Positions 51,267 through 59,038 of a stretch of DNA of 64,000 nt are shown here, piece by piece. The position numbers and the translations under genes were made by a program. The first letter of the stretch is position 1. Each line of letters begins with the position of its first letter. This stretch comes from Paenibacillus fonticola DSM 21315 (lineage in GTDB: Bacteria > Bacillota > Bacilli > Paenibacillales > Paenibacillaceae), in assembly GCF_000381905.1 (NCBI RefSeq), contig NZ_KB907246.1:1-64000 (forward strand), given 5' to 3'. The notes beneath the pieces are model-generated. The model was not told the DNA's origin, ran no database searches, and saw nothing but the letters and a program-made list of their open reading frames with translations.

Positions 51267-52244
51267 CTAAACGCTGGAACGCTCAATAAGCTTAAAACCG
51301 AGCTCTTGGATGGTCGTGCTGTCAGTTTGCTCGCTAATATGCCTGTAGATGATGCGGAAGGCCTCCGCACCGATTTCGTTTAGCCGGTTATCGATTGTGG
51401 TAATGCCGAGAAGTTTGGAAATCGGCTGGTTATCGAGGCCGATCAAGGCAAGATCGTCTGGAATCTGTACGCCTTGTTTTTGCGCGGCAATCGTTAACCC
51501 GGCGGCAACCTGATCTCCGGTGACGAGGAGTGCGGTCGGCGGATCATCCATGGATATGATCTTATTCAGTAGCACAGCGCCATCCTCAAGGTGAAGACAG
51601 TTGTCGAAGATCCAGGCTTCGCGGCCCTCGCCTCCAAGGGAAGCCAGCGTTTCCAGGTAAGCCTTATGGCGGGTGGCGCTGCTGGCGCTATTTCTGCGGT
51701 TCACTGTGTAGCCGATGCGGCGATGCCCCTTACTCCACAAATAGATGAGTGCTTTTTGGAAGGAGGCGTAATGATCGAAATATACGCAGGACAAGGGGCG
51801 TCCGCGCACTTCCTCGCAAAGCGTAATGGGGCCATATGCGGCATACTTCTCGATCTGATTCAAGGAAAGCGAACGCGAGATGATGATAAGCCCATCAACA
51901 ATCTTATCCCTCAGCATATGCAGTGCCTTCCGTTCCTCATGTGTACGATAGCCCGTCTGGCATAACATTAACTGGTAGTTCACCTGAAGCGCCTGCTGCC
52001 CGATCCCTTCCACGACTTTGCCAAAGTAGGCATTATTGATCTGGGGAAGAATAACGCCTATCGTTTGCGTCGCTCCTTTCACAAGATGGACGGCATTCAT
52101 GTTCCTTGTGTACTGCAGGCGCTCAATCGCTTTGTATACGGCCTGGCGTTTGTCTTCCCGTACATACGGATGCCCGTTCAGCACCCGGGATACCGTGCTT
52201 ACCGACACACCGGCAGCTTCGGCCAGCTGTTTAATATTTGGCAT
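51267..52244 (-). CDS. LacI-family transcriptional regulator
   Basis: A 325-residue repressor. The helix-turn-helix NIKQLAEAAGVSVSTVSRVLNG starts at residue 3, the hinge helix follows, and the sugar-binding domain begins QTIGVILPQINNAYFG. The last part (DDLALIGLDNQPISKLLGITTIDN) matches the LacI core. ATG 52244 was chosen because it gives the standard LacI start; AAGGAG is 12 nt upstream. It shares its orientation with the MFS gene upstream, but a terminator lies between. It may regulate that transporter. Confidence 0.9.
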   Translation of the reverse strand: MPNIKQLAEAAGVSVSTVSRVLNGHPYVREDKRQAVYKAIERLQYTRNMNAVHLVKGATQTIGVILPQINNAYFGKVVEGIGQQALQVNYQLMLCQTGYRTHEERKALHMLRDKIVDGLIIISRSLSLNQIEKYAAYGPITLCEEVRGRPLSCVYFDHYASFQKALIYLWSKGHRRIGYTVNRRNSASSATRHKAYLETLASLGGEGREAWIFDNCLHLEDGAVLLNKIISMDDPPTALLVTGDQVAAGLTIAAQKQGVQIPDDLALIGLDNQPISKLLGITTIDNRLNEIGAEAFRIIYRHISEQTDSTTIQELGFKLIERSSV

Positions 52245-52392
52245 GGCGGGCAGCTCTCCTTCTTGCAAAAAATTTGATCTGAAATGCATTTCATAGTTTA
52301 AAATGAAAATGTACTGGGAAACAACACTTCTGCTTTGGCGTGACCAGATGGGCGTAACGAAGCAAGAAGGTTGTTTTCTTTTTTCTATTTGT

Positions 52393-52423
52393 AAAAAAAT
52401 CCGGCACCTATAGGCGTACCGGA
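52393..52423 (-). terminator. Rho-independent terminator after an MFS gene
   Basis: On the minus strand TCCGGTAC pairs with GTGCCGGA and is followed by seven T residues. Confidence 0.8.
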
Positions 52424-52437
52424 GGACATGCGAATAA

Positions 52438-53646
52438 TTAAGGCTCTTCAGAGCGGGGCAGGGGGGAATACCCAACCTTATAAATACGGTACCACATTGC
52501 AGCAAAGCCTGCTGCCCCAAATAACGTTAGAGTAACGCCGAACCGGTACATGATGACCGCTCCAAAGCTCTGAAACAGCCATCCCCCAAGAAAGCCGGCC
52601 AAGAGGAAGGCGAGACCGCTCAGCGCAAAGGTATATACGGCTTGCCCTGATGAGCGGAAAGGCCGGGGCAGCAGCAGTGCAGTGAGCCGGGTGCCTACAT
52701 AAAAAAATCCGCCGAAGGTTACGGAATGCAGCACTTGGATCATAATGATCTGGAGTGGCGTAAAGGCTTCGGACATCAGCTGCCAGCGCAAGGCGAACAG
52801 AAAGCTGACAATCGTAATGCAAGCCAGTAAATAAGTCATTTTTCGTTTAAGAAAACGATGCAGCAGCGTGAACGCTCCAGCCTCAAATATCGTGGAAAGG
52901 AACACCGCTCCTCCAACTTGCAGCCGGGAGCTGCCAAGATCATTCATGAATAAAGGGAAAAAAATACTGTTAATGGCATTAGGAATTGAGACCATCAAAC
53001 CAAACACGATAAAAGCGATAAAATACTTGCTGTGTAGGACCCGGGCCAATTCCGAGGACTTCATCCAAGGCGTATCCGTCGTTTTCCGGATGGAGGGAAG
53101 GACCAATGTAGTGCCGATCGCCAGCATTAAGGTCAAGCTGAACAGAAGGGAAATGCCGTTATGACCGGCTTGATCAATGACCAGCCCAGAAGCCAATGCG
53201 ATGAAAGCCCAGCCTAAAGAACCCCAAATCCGATAAGTGCTGAATTTCAAGCCGGTTCCCTCAATATAGCCGAGAATAAGACTGTTGCTTTGTGACAACA
53301 GAGGACTTTGAAAAAAATACAGCAATACCATCGTAACATAGAGCGCTGTGTAGGTATTCACTTTAAAAACCATGTGACCTGCGACCAGCAGGCCTGTCAG
53401 CATAATGAGCAGAATAAAGCGAACATTGTGAGTTCGATCACTTAAGTGCCTCCAGAACGGGTGGGCCAACAAAGAAACTAGGGGAGCGATAGCCATCAGG
53501 CTGCCGATCTCAAACTTGTCCATGCCTACGTCCAGCAAATATAATTGGAAGAAGGCTGCGAAGATAACCATAGTTCCATATATGAAAAAATTAAGCAGCC
53601 CTAAGGGCAGTAAAGTATTTGACGGATTTTCAGCATTTTTCCGCAA
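52438..53646 (-). CDS. MFS transporter, sugar/nucleoside symporter-like
   Basis: A 402-residue protein with twelve helices, of the MFS_1-like group related to phenylpropionate (HcaT) and oligosaccharide symporters: LMAIAPLVSLLAHPFWRHLSDR is the loop 2-3 motif, and GYIEGTGLKFSTYRIWGSLGWA is typical. The start is unsure. TTG at 53646 gives 9-nt spacing from AAAGGA; the ATG at 53655 abuts it, and a TTG at 53673 has no site. The LacI gene downstream suggests import of a sugar or nucleoside. Confidence 0.8.
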   Translation of the reverse strand: MRKNAENPSNTLLPLGLLNFFIYGTMVIFAAFFQLYLLDVGMDKFEIGSLMAIAPLVSLLAHPFWRHLSDRTHNVRFILLIMLTGLLVAGHMVFKVNTYTALYVTMVLLYFFQSPLLSQSNSLILGYIEGTGLKFSTYRIWGSLGWAFIALASGLVIDQAGHNGISLLFSLTLMLAIGTTLVLPSIRKTTDTPWMKSSELARVLHSKYFIAFIVFGLMVSIPNAINSIFFPLFMNDLGSSRLQVGGAVFLSTIFEAGAFTLLHRFLKRKMTYLLACITIVSFLFALRWQLMSEAFTPLQIIMIQVLHSVTFGGFFYVGTRLTALLLPRPFRSSGQAVYTFALSGLAFLLAGFLGGWLFQSFGAVIMYRFGVTLTLFGAAGFAAMWYRIYKVGYSPLPRSEEP

Positions 53647-53802
53647 ATGCGCCATTCCTTTCTGTCCGATCAATCACTAAAATAATTAATGGTTACGTTC
53701 TCAATGTAACACAGGGATGAAAAAGGATACAAACCATCTTTTTCCGTTTTTGCAGAAATTAATACTAATTACAGCCTTTCTTTAACACAAGGAGACATTG
53801 AT

Positions 53803-54567
53803 ATGGAGTGGACAGCGATAATTTTGGCTGGAGGACAATCAAGCAGGATGGGAACGAACAAAGCGGTTCTTCCATTGGCAGGTTCGCCTGTCATAGAGCG
53901 GATAGTGGCTGAGATGAAGAAGGTTACGGGGCATATTGTTTTGTCCGGCGGTCAATCAACGGCCTATGCTTATTTGGGCCTTCCTGTGCTGCAGGACATT
54001 TATCCGGGGCGCGGGCCGCTGGCCGGATTGCATGCTGGGCTGAAGGCATCGTCTACAGACTGGAATCTTGTGGTCAGCTGTGACATGCCCTTTGTGAACG
54101 CCCCTTTAATGCAATATTTGGCGTGCCAGGCATTTAGCGCAGAGCAATCTCGAATAGAGCAATCCCATATGCAGCAGTCACGGTTCGAGCAACGCTTTTG
54201 GGATCAAAAAGGAAAGGAAAAGGAAGTAGAAGTAATAGTAGAAGCAGAAGTAAAAGGAGAAGACGACTTGAAAGAAGAAGGGAGAGGGAAACAAAAACGG
54301 ATTGAAGCGATTATTCCCCGCGTGAACTGCCGGGAGCATCCGTTGTTAGCGATGTACCGGCGCAGTGTGCTGCCCGGATTGGAGCAGGCCCTGGAACAGG
54401 GGAGCTTGAGAGTGAACGGCTGGAGCTCTGAACTTGCGGTAAAATATATTTCAGGAGAAGAGTTAAGCAGCGCTTCGGGTCTTCCTGCTGAGGTGGCTGC
54501 CTTCAATATGAATCGGCCGGAGGATTATGAAGCCGCCAAACTTTATTATGAACATTATTTATTATGA
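53803..54567 (+). CDS. mobA: Molybdenum cofactor guanylyltransferase MobA
   Basis: A 254-residue enzyme that adds GMP to molybdopterin to form the MGD cofactor. ILAGGQSSRMGTNKAVLPL is the GTP-binding motif, GPLAGLHAGL and VSCDMPFV the catalytic and Mg-binding regions, and NCREHPLLAMYR the conserved C-terminal motif. Usual length is about 190-200 residues. The extra length comes from residues ~110-166, a Gln/Ser then Lys/Glu-rich insertion (QKGKEKEVEVIVEAEVKGED) between the two halves. AAGGAGAC lies upstream. It likely serves the molybdopterin oxidoreductase at 43.3 kb. Confidence 0.9.
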   Translation: MEWTAIILAGGQSSRMGTNKAVLPLAGSPVIERIVAEMKKVTGHIVLSGGQSTAYAYLGLPVLQDIYPGRGPLAGLHAGLKASSTDWNLVVSCDMPFVNAPLMQYLACQAFSAEQSRIEQSHMQQSRFEQRFWDQKGKEKEVEVIVEAEVKGEDDLKEEGRGKQKRIEAIIPRVNCREHPLLAMYRRSVLPGLEQALEQGSLRVNGWSSELAVKYISGEELSSASGLPAEVAAFNMNRPEDYEAAKLYYEHYLL

Positions 54568-54604
54568 ACATTTTAAATAAATAAAGTTGAAAAAGAGGTG
54601 AACG

Positions 54605-54690
54605 AGCGGCTCTCCGCCCGTAATTGTTATTTTGCGCAGCCCCATCGAAGCGAGGGAGGCGATCGTCTCCTTTCATGGAAGTGGCGCAAA
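54605..54690 (+). ncRNA. Candidate molybdenum-cofactor riboswitch or relic of one
   Basis: A compact structured region. TTTGCGC (54631-54637) pairs perfectly with GCGCAAA (54684-54690), enclosing the hairpin GGAGGCGATCGTCTCC (54655-54670); GCGG/CCGC (54606-54616) forms another. CTCCGCC, GGGAGGCGAT and GGAAGTGGCG recall conserved parts of the Moco RNA motif as I remember it. It lies right after mobA and before a TorD-like gene, a fitting context. No intact gene follows directly; only a 13-codon TTG frame with GAGGAG starts at 54718. A covariance-model search would be decisive. Confidence 0.45.
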
Positions 54691-54759
54691 TTTTATAGTT
54701 ACCTTAGAGGAGTCGATTTGCAGGCTCACAGAGTTAACCAAAATGTAAAAAATATCACA

Positions 54760-54773
54760 TAAAGCGCTTTCAT
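54760..54773 (+). promoter_or_regulatory. Cre-like site upstream of the candidate small RNA
   Basis: ATAAAGCGCTTTCA matches the palindromic catabolite-responsive element (TGAAAGCGCTTTCA) in all but two positions. It lies just upstream of the TATAAT at 54782-54787, where CcpA would repress. Confidence 0.6.
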
Positions 54774-54793
54774 TTCTGTTGTATAATGAAATT

Positions 54794-54877
54794 GAACGAT
54801 ACATGACCCCCTTAATCATGTGTCGGTATATGCCACTTGGATGATTTCCGAGCCATTTAAGGAAGTCATCTTTTTTT
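54794..54877 (+). ncRNA. Candidate small RNA with C-rich loop
   Basis: About 84 nt from the start predicted 7 nt after TATAAT (54782-54787) to a terminator T-run. Hairpin 1 has a perfect 10-bp stem CGATACATGA/TCATGTGTCG with loop CCCCCTTAA. Hairpin 2 is the terminator GATGATTTCC/GGAAGTCATC followed by TTTTTTT. Loops rich in C are the pairing regions of Firmicute regulatory RNAs such as RoxS/RsaE and FsrA that block Shine-Dalgarno sites. No good -35 is visible. It could instead be a leader of the TorD-like gene. Confidence 0.5.
54840..54877 (+). terminator. Terminator of the candidate small RNA or mobA transcript
   Basis: A 10-bp stem with one T-G pair and seven T residues; 73 bp before the TorD-like start codon. 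Confidence 0.82.
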
Positions 54878-54950
54878 CTAACAAGTCAGACATAATTTTT
54901 AACATACAGATCTATACTTGTCTTATATTTCTCGCAGGGAGATGATCAAT

Positions 54951-55637
54951 ATGACCATGTTGTTCAAGGAACCTGTTACAACACCGCCGGAGCAAGCCGC
55001 CTGGCTGGGACGCCGGGGCTGGGTATATGAGTTGCTGATGGATTTTCTGAGCCGTCCTCCGCGTATGTCATTAATTGCACACTGGCGCAGACGGGCCGAG
55101 ACGAGCCATTCGATTCCAAACAGCAGAGGCGGCAGACGTTTGAGAAGCTACTTGGAGGCTATACCCGGGGAGCAGTTCCGCAGCGTTTGCCAGCAGGAGG
55201 CGGAGGAATATAGACGTCTTTTTATGGATCATAAGGTACCGCTGATTCCGTGCGAAGGAGCGTTTCGGGCGAAGCGGGATGGCGCTGATGCTTATGCTTG
55301 TACTGCTCATATCCGGGCGATGTATGCGGAGAGCGGGGTAGTGTTCAATAAATTGTATGGGGAAAGTGACGACCACATCGCAATGGAGTTGGAGTTCATG
55401 GCTGTGCTGTCGGAAGTCATGCAGAGCAGGTTGGACTTGCGCCATAGCTGTCTGGAGCTTACCGACACGCAAATACGTTTTCTGGAGACTCATTTGCTTC
55501 AATGGGCGCCTCGTTTTGCAGAGGAACTGATCAGGGCGACAACGAGTCCATTATATACCGGTCTTGCTGAATTGCTCCGGGAATTTCTGATCTACGACCT
55601 GGAACAGCTTCGCAGATGGAGGGCTAGTTTAAGCTGA
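54951..55637 (+). CDS. TorD-family molybdoenzyme chaperone
   Basis: A 228-residue all-helical cytoplasmic protein. YRRLFMDHKVPLIPCEGAFR contains the E-Y-x-x-L-F and P-x-x-P-x-E-type features of TorD/DmsD/NarJ chaperones, and ESDDHIAMELEFMAVLSEVM the conserved D-H-I-x-x-E-L-E-F-M helix. Such proteins bind the apo-enzyme and help cofactor insertion. The partner may be the molybdopterin oxidoreductase at 43.3 kb, or an enzyme elsewhere. ATG 54951 has AGGGAGA 8 nt upstream. Confidence 0.82.
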   Translation: MTMLFKEPVTTPPEQAAWLGRRGWVYELLMDFLSRPPRMSLIAHWRRRAETSHSIPNSRGGRRLRSYLEAIPGEQFRSVCQQEAEEYRRLFMDHKVPLIPCEGAFRAKRDGADAYACTAHIRAMYAESGVVFNKLYGESDDHIAMELEFMAVLSEVMQSRLDLRHSCLELTDTQIRFLETHLLQWAPRFAEELIRATTSPLYTGLAELLREFLIYDLEQLRRWRASLS

Positions 55638-55700
55638 TTCAAAAATTAATAAAGACAGTCCGCACCGCAGGCAACTCGTGCAGACTGTCTTCGTATTATT

Positions 55701-55733
55701 AGGCTAGCCAGAATGTTCTGGCTAGCCTTTTTT
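55701..55733 (+). terminator. Strong Rho-independent terminator
   Basis: AGGCTAGCCAGAA-TG-TTCTGGCTAGCCT, a 13-bp perfect stem, followed by six T. A second hairpin (GACAGTCCGCA/TGCAGACTGTC) lies at 55655-55691. Confidence 0.92.
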
Positions 55734-55738
55734 CGTTG

Positions 55739-55985
55739 TTATGAGGCGTTCTGAGATGCTGCCGATTCACTTGGGATATCTTGAATAATATCGTTCAACT
55801 TATGCATATTAGCCGTTTTCCAATTGCTGGATGGTTCATTTACGAATCCGTAGGTTACGGTAGCCGGCAGTGTGCCTGTTTCTACGAAACGGCCGTTGCC
55901 ATAATGGCAGGCTTCGGTGCCGTGATAGCTAGACCGGAGAATAACAAAGACAAAGATAACAGGAATAGGGGCAAAGTCAGCAGTT
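55739..55985 (-). pseudogene. Possible truncated coding remnant
   Basis: An 80-codon minus-strand frame without a start codon reads, near its end, FVETGTLPATVTYGFVNEP and KTANMHKLNDIIQDIPSE. The composition looks protein-like (alternating hydrophobic, then an amphipathic helix). A stop and then unrelated sequence lie upstream. I do not recognise the family. The plus-strand ATG frame at 55781-56140 over the same DNA looks less natural. Confidence 0.3.
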
Positions 55986-56183
55986 TTTCAATGGTACAAA
56001 TTTGTTCGTCTATCGAGTTTAATATTTTGGGATACGTTATAATAGAGAGGGGCTATACGGGGCAAAAAGGCCTTATATACGGTTTTATAGGGCTCTCGGA
56101 CATAATGATTAGGAAGAAAGTTATCAATCATGTAAAATAGAGTCACTACAGTATCGCAGCATAACGTGAAAAGGAGTACAACC

Positions 56184-57692
56184 ATGAGACGTGGATTGCA
56201 AATTATTTTAATCGCCGCCATACTTATAGCGTTTTATTATTTTGGTTTCGGCGTCTTTGGGAAATTTGGGGGTACCCTTGTGAGTATTTTCCAGACCTTG
56301 ACGGTCATTACAATTGGCTTCGCCATATTTATGGAAAATCGCAATCCATCGAGTACTGTTGCCTGGATTTTAGTGCTTGCGCTGCTCCCGGTTATCGGTT
56401 TAGTTTTTTACTTCTTATTTGGCCAAAACTACTTCAAACGTCGTAATTTCGATAAAAAAGCGGAGGAAGACCGCAGAAGCTACGAACGAATTGATAATAA
56501 AGCGAATATGCTCCCTCGCGATTTGTCGCAATTTACGCCTGAAGAGCAGCGTTTGCTGCAATTGTCCCAGCGCCTGGCCCGCACACCCTTTTCCATGGCG
56601 ACGAGGACGAAGGTGCTGACGAATGGGGAAGAGACTTTTTCTTCAATACTTCGGGAATTGAAAAAGGCTGAACATCACATACATATGGAGTATTATATTT
56701 ACCGTGCTGATGATATCGGGCGGGAAATCCAGAGGACGCTGATCGAGAAGGCGAAAGCCGGGGTAGAAGTCCGCTTTATGTTTGATGCTGTCGGCAGCAT
56801 TGGCCTGCCCAAGTCTTTTATCCGCGAGCTGGAAGAAGCGGGCGTAAAGGTCGGTATTTACGGAAAGGTGCGTTTTTTGGCGTTGTCCAGCCGGGTCAAT
56901 TATCGGAATCACCGGAAAATTGTCGTCATTGACGGAACGACCGGCTTCATCGGCGGGCTGAATGTTGGGGACGAGTATTTGAGCCGCAGCACCACCTATG
57001 GTTTTTGGCGTGACACCCACATGCTGGTAAGAGGGGAAGCGGTACGGTCTTTGCAAATTATTTTTTTGCAGGACTGGAAATACGTCACCGGGGAAACGAT
57101 CATGGATTTGGAATATTTGTCGCCTGAGTTGGAGGAAGGCTGCAGCGGAGCGGTGCAAATCGTGCCTAGCGGTCCAGACAACGAAAGTCGGACACTTAAA
57201 AACATTTTTTTCTCAATGATGTCCTCGGCCAAGAAGTCCATTTGGCTTGCCACGCCGTATTTTATACCGGATGATGATATTTTTACGGCGCTGAAAGTGG
57301 CTGGATTGTCGGGACTCGACGTGCGGATTCTATTTCCGGCGAAGCCGGATAAATGGCTGCCGTTTCTGGCCTCGCATTCATATTTTCCAGAATTGCTGGA
57401 GGCCGGGGTCAAAATATTTGAGTATGAGAAGGGCTTTCTTCACTCCAAGCTGCTTATTGTGGACGGCGAAGTGGCCACTGTAGGCACAGCGAATATGGAT
57501 ATGCGCAGTTTTCATTTGAATTTTGAGGTAAACGCCTTGCTTGTGCAGAACGACAGTGTGGCCAAAATCGTCAAAGATTTTGAACGTGATTTGTTGTTTA
57601 CGAAGCAGATTGATCCGAAGTCGTTCATGGACAAGAGGCTGTTTGTACGATTGATGGAATCCGCTGCCCGGCTGTTCTCGCCGTTGCTTTAG
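56184..57692 (+). CDS. cls: Cardiolipin synthase (phospholipase D family)
   Basis: A 502-residue membrane enzyme that joins two phosphatidylglycerol molecules to cardiolipin. Two N-terminal helices (about 5-22 and 30-75), then two HKD motifs: NHRKIVVIDGTTGFIGGLN (about residue 245) and HSKLLIVDGEVATVGTANMD (about 420). Length and order are those of bacterial Cls. ATG 56184 has AAAGGAG 7 nt upstream; a GTG frame from 56166 would include the ribosome binding site. Confidence 0.95.
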   Translation: MRRGLQIILIAAILIAFYYFGFGVFGKFGGTLVSIFQTLTVITIGFAIFMENRNPSSTVAWILVLALLPVIGLVFYFLFGQNYFKRRNFDKKAEEDRRSYERIDNKANMLPRDLSQFTPEEQRLLQLSQRLARTPFSMATRTKVLTNGEETFSSILRELKKAEHHIHMEYYIYRADDIGREIQRTLIEKAKAGVEVRFMFDAVGSIGLPKSFIRELEEAGVKVGIYGKVRFLALSSRVNYRNHRKIVVIDGTTGFIGGLNVGDEYLSRSTTYGFWRDTHMLVRGEAVRSLQIIFLQDWKYVTGETIMDLEYLSPELEEGCSGAVQIVPSGPDNESRTLKNIFFSMMSSAKKSIWLATPYFIPDDDIFTALKVAGLSGLDVRILFPAKPDKWLPFLASHSYFPELLEAGVKIFEYEKGFLHSKLLIVDGEVATVGTANMDMRSFHLNFEVNALLVQNDSVAKIVKDFERDLLFTKQIDPKSFMDKRLFVRLMESAARLFSPLL

Positions 57693-57744
57693 CGGCATGA
57701 GTGTTCATTCTAATTTAATCAAGAGCAATATAAGGAGGGGCAAT

Positions 57745-58773
57745 ATGGGAAATACGTCCGGACGCAAAAGTGAGCATATCCGCATATGTCTGGAGGAGCA
57801 GGTGGGCGCGGAAGGCATTTTAACCGGGTTTCAAAAATACATTTTCCGCCATAATGCGCTGCCTGAGCTGAATTTTGATGAAATTAGTCTGAAAACGACT
57901 TTTCTGGGCGCATCCGTGCGGACGCCATTCTTGGTCAGCTCCATGACCGGCGGAAGCGAGCTGGCCGGAGTGATTAATGACCGGCTCGCAGAGGTAGCGG
58001 AGCATCGCGGCTGGGCGCTCGGCGTAGGCTCTGTCCGGGCCGCGGTGGAGCGCGAGGAATTGGCCGCTACATTTGCGGTGCGCAGTAAAGCGCCGACGAT
58101 TCCCATTATCGCCAATTTGGGCGCAGTGCAGCTGAATTACGGCTTCGGGGCAGAGGAATGCATGCGTGCTGTAGACATTGCCGGAGCGGACATGCTTGTG
58201 CTGCATTTGAACGGACTGCAGGAAATATTTCAGCCGGAAGGCAATACCGCTTTTCGTGGATTGCTCGTTCGCATCGAGGAACTGTGCCGAAAGCTGTCCA
58301 TACCGGTCGGCGTAAAAGAGGTCGGCTGGGGGATCGACGGCATCACCGCGAAGCGCCTCCGGGAAGCGGGCACAGCCTTCATCGATGTGGCCGGTGCAGG
58401 CGGGACGTCCTGGAGCCAGGTCGAGAAGTTCCGCAGCGCCGACCCGGTACGGCGCATCGCAGCGGAAGCATTCGCGGATTGGGGCATCCCGACCGCCGAA
58501 TGCATCCGCGAAGTGCGGGCGGCGGTGCCGGACGCCGCCCTTATCGGCAGCGGAGGCCTGAACACCGGTGTGGACGCCGCCAAGGCGCTGGCGCTTGGGG
58601 CGGATTTGGCCGGGTTCGGCCGTGCGCTGCTGGAACCGGCGGTGCACTCTGCAGAGGCGCTCGACTCGCTGCTGGAGCGTGTCGAGCTGGAGCTGCGCAC
58701 CGCCATGTTCGGGATCGGCGCGGGAAGCATCCCGGCGCTGAGAGGCACGACGCGGCTGGTGCGTCGGGAATAA
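57745..58773 (+). CDS. fni: Type 2 isopentenyl-diphosphate delta-isomerase
   Basis: A 342-residue FMN enzyme that interconverts IPP and DMAPP for isoprenoid synthesis. Near the N-terminus RKSEHIRICLEE, then FLVSSMTGG (FMN region), IANLGAVQLNYG, LVLHLNGLQEIFQPEGN (substrate/Mg site with QE), VGVKEVGWG and GSGGLNTG (phosphate of FMN). AAGGAGGGG precedes the ATG. It follows cls by 52 bp and may be co-transcribed. GC content is visibly higher in its second half than in the neighbours. Confidence 0.93.
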   Translation: MGNTSGRKSEHIRICLEEQVGAEGILTGFQKYIFRHNALPELNFDEISLKTTFLGASVRTPFLVSSMTGGSELAGVINDRLAEVAEHRGWALGVGSVRAAVEREELAATFAVRSKAPTIPIIANLGAVQLNYGFGAEECMRAVDIAGADMLVLHLNGLQEIFQPEGNTAFRGLLVRIEELCRKLSIPVGVKEVGWGIDGITAKRLREAGTAFIDVAGAGGTSWSQVEKFRSADPVRRIAAEAFADWGIPTAECIREVRAAVPDAALIGSGGLNTGVDAAKALALGADLAGFGRALLEPAVHSAEALDSLLERVELELRTAMFGIGAGSIPALRGTTRLVRRE

Positions 58774-58990
58774 TGCTGGTGCGCCGAGGATAATGAATGA
58801 TGCGTGGGGAATAAGCTGGTGTACCGGGAACAAAGAAACCTAATAAACCCTATAAATCCGTTTAATTTATGGACGGAAGGTTATATTGCATCTGCTGATA
58901 TTCCCCTTTATATTGAAAGAAGAAGCCAACTTTCCGGGACGGCAGCGAAATCGGACCTGGCACAGCAAATGGACATTTACAACCACTTCA

Positions 58991-59022
58991 TCATCAGGCC
59001 TGCTCATGAGCAGTGCTGATGA
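58991..59022 (+). promoter_or_regulatory. Strong hairpin in the 5' leader of the ECF gene
   Basis: TCATCAG ... CTGATGA (7 bp) encloses the 14-nt palindrome CTGCTCATGAGCAG. It ends about 9 nt before GAGGGGG, the ribosome binding site of the ECF S-component, with no T-run. A translational control element is possible; no known riboswitch was recognised in 58774-59038. Confidence 0.5.
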
Positions 59023-59038
59023 TTTATCGAGGGGGAAT

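Noticed and set aside
55781-56140. A 119-codon forward frame before cls
   Set aside because: No ribosome binding site, mixed composition and no motif; the opposite strand looks more protein-like.
57820-58833. A 337-codon minus-strand frame
   Set aside because: Antisense shadow of the GC-rich type 2 IPP isomerase gene; no family motifs.
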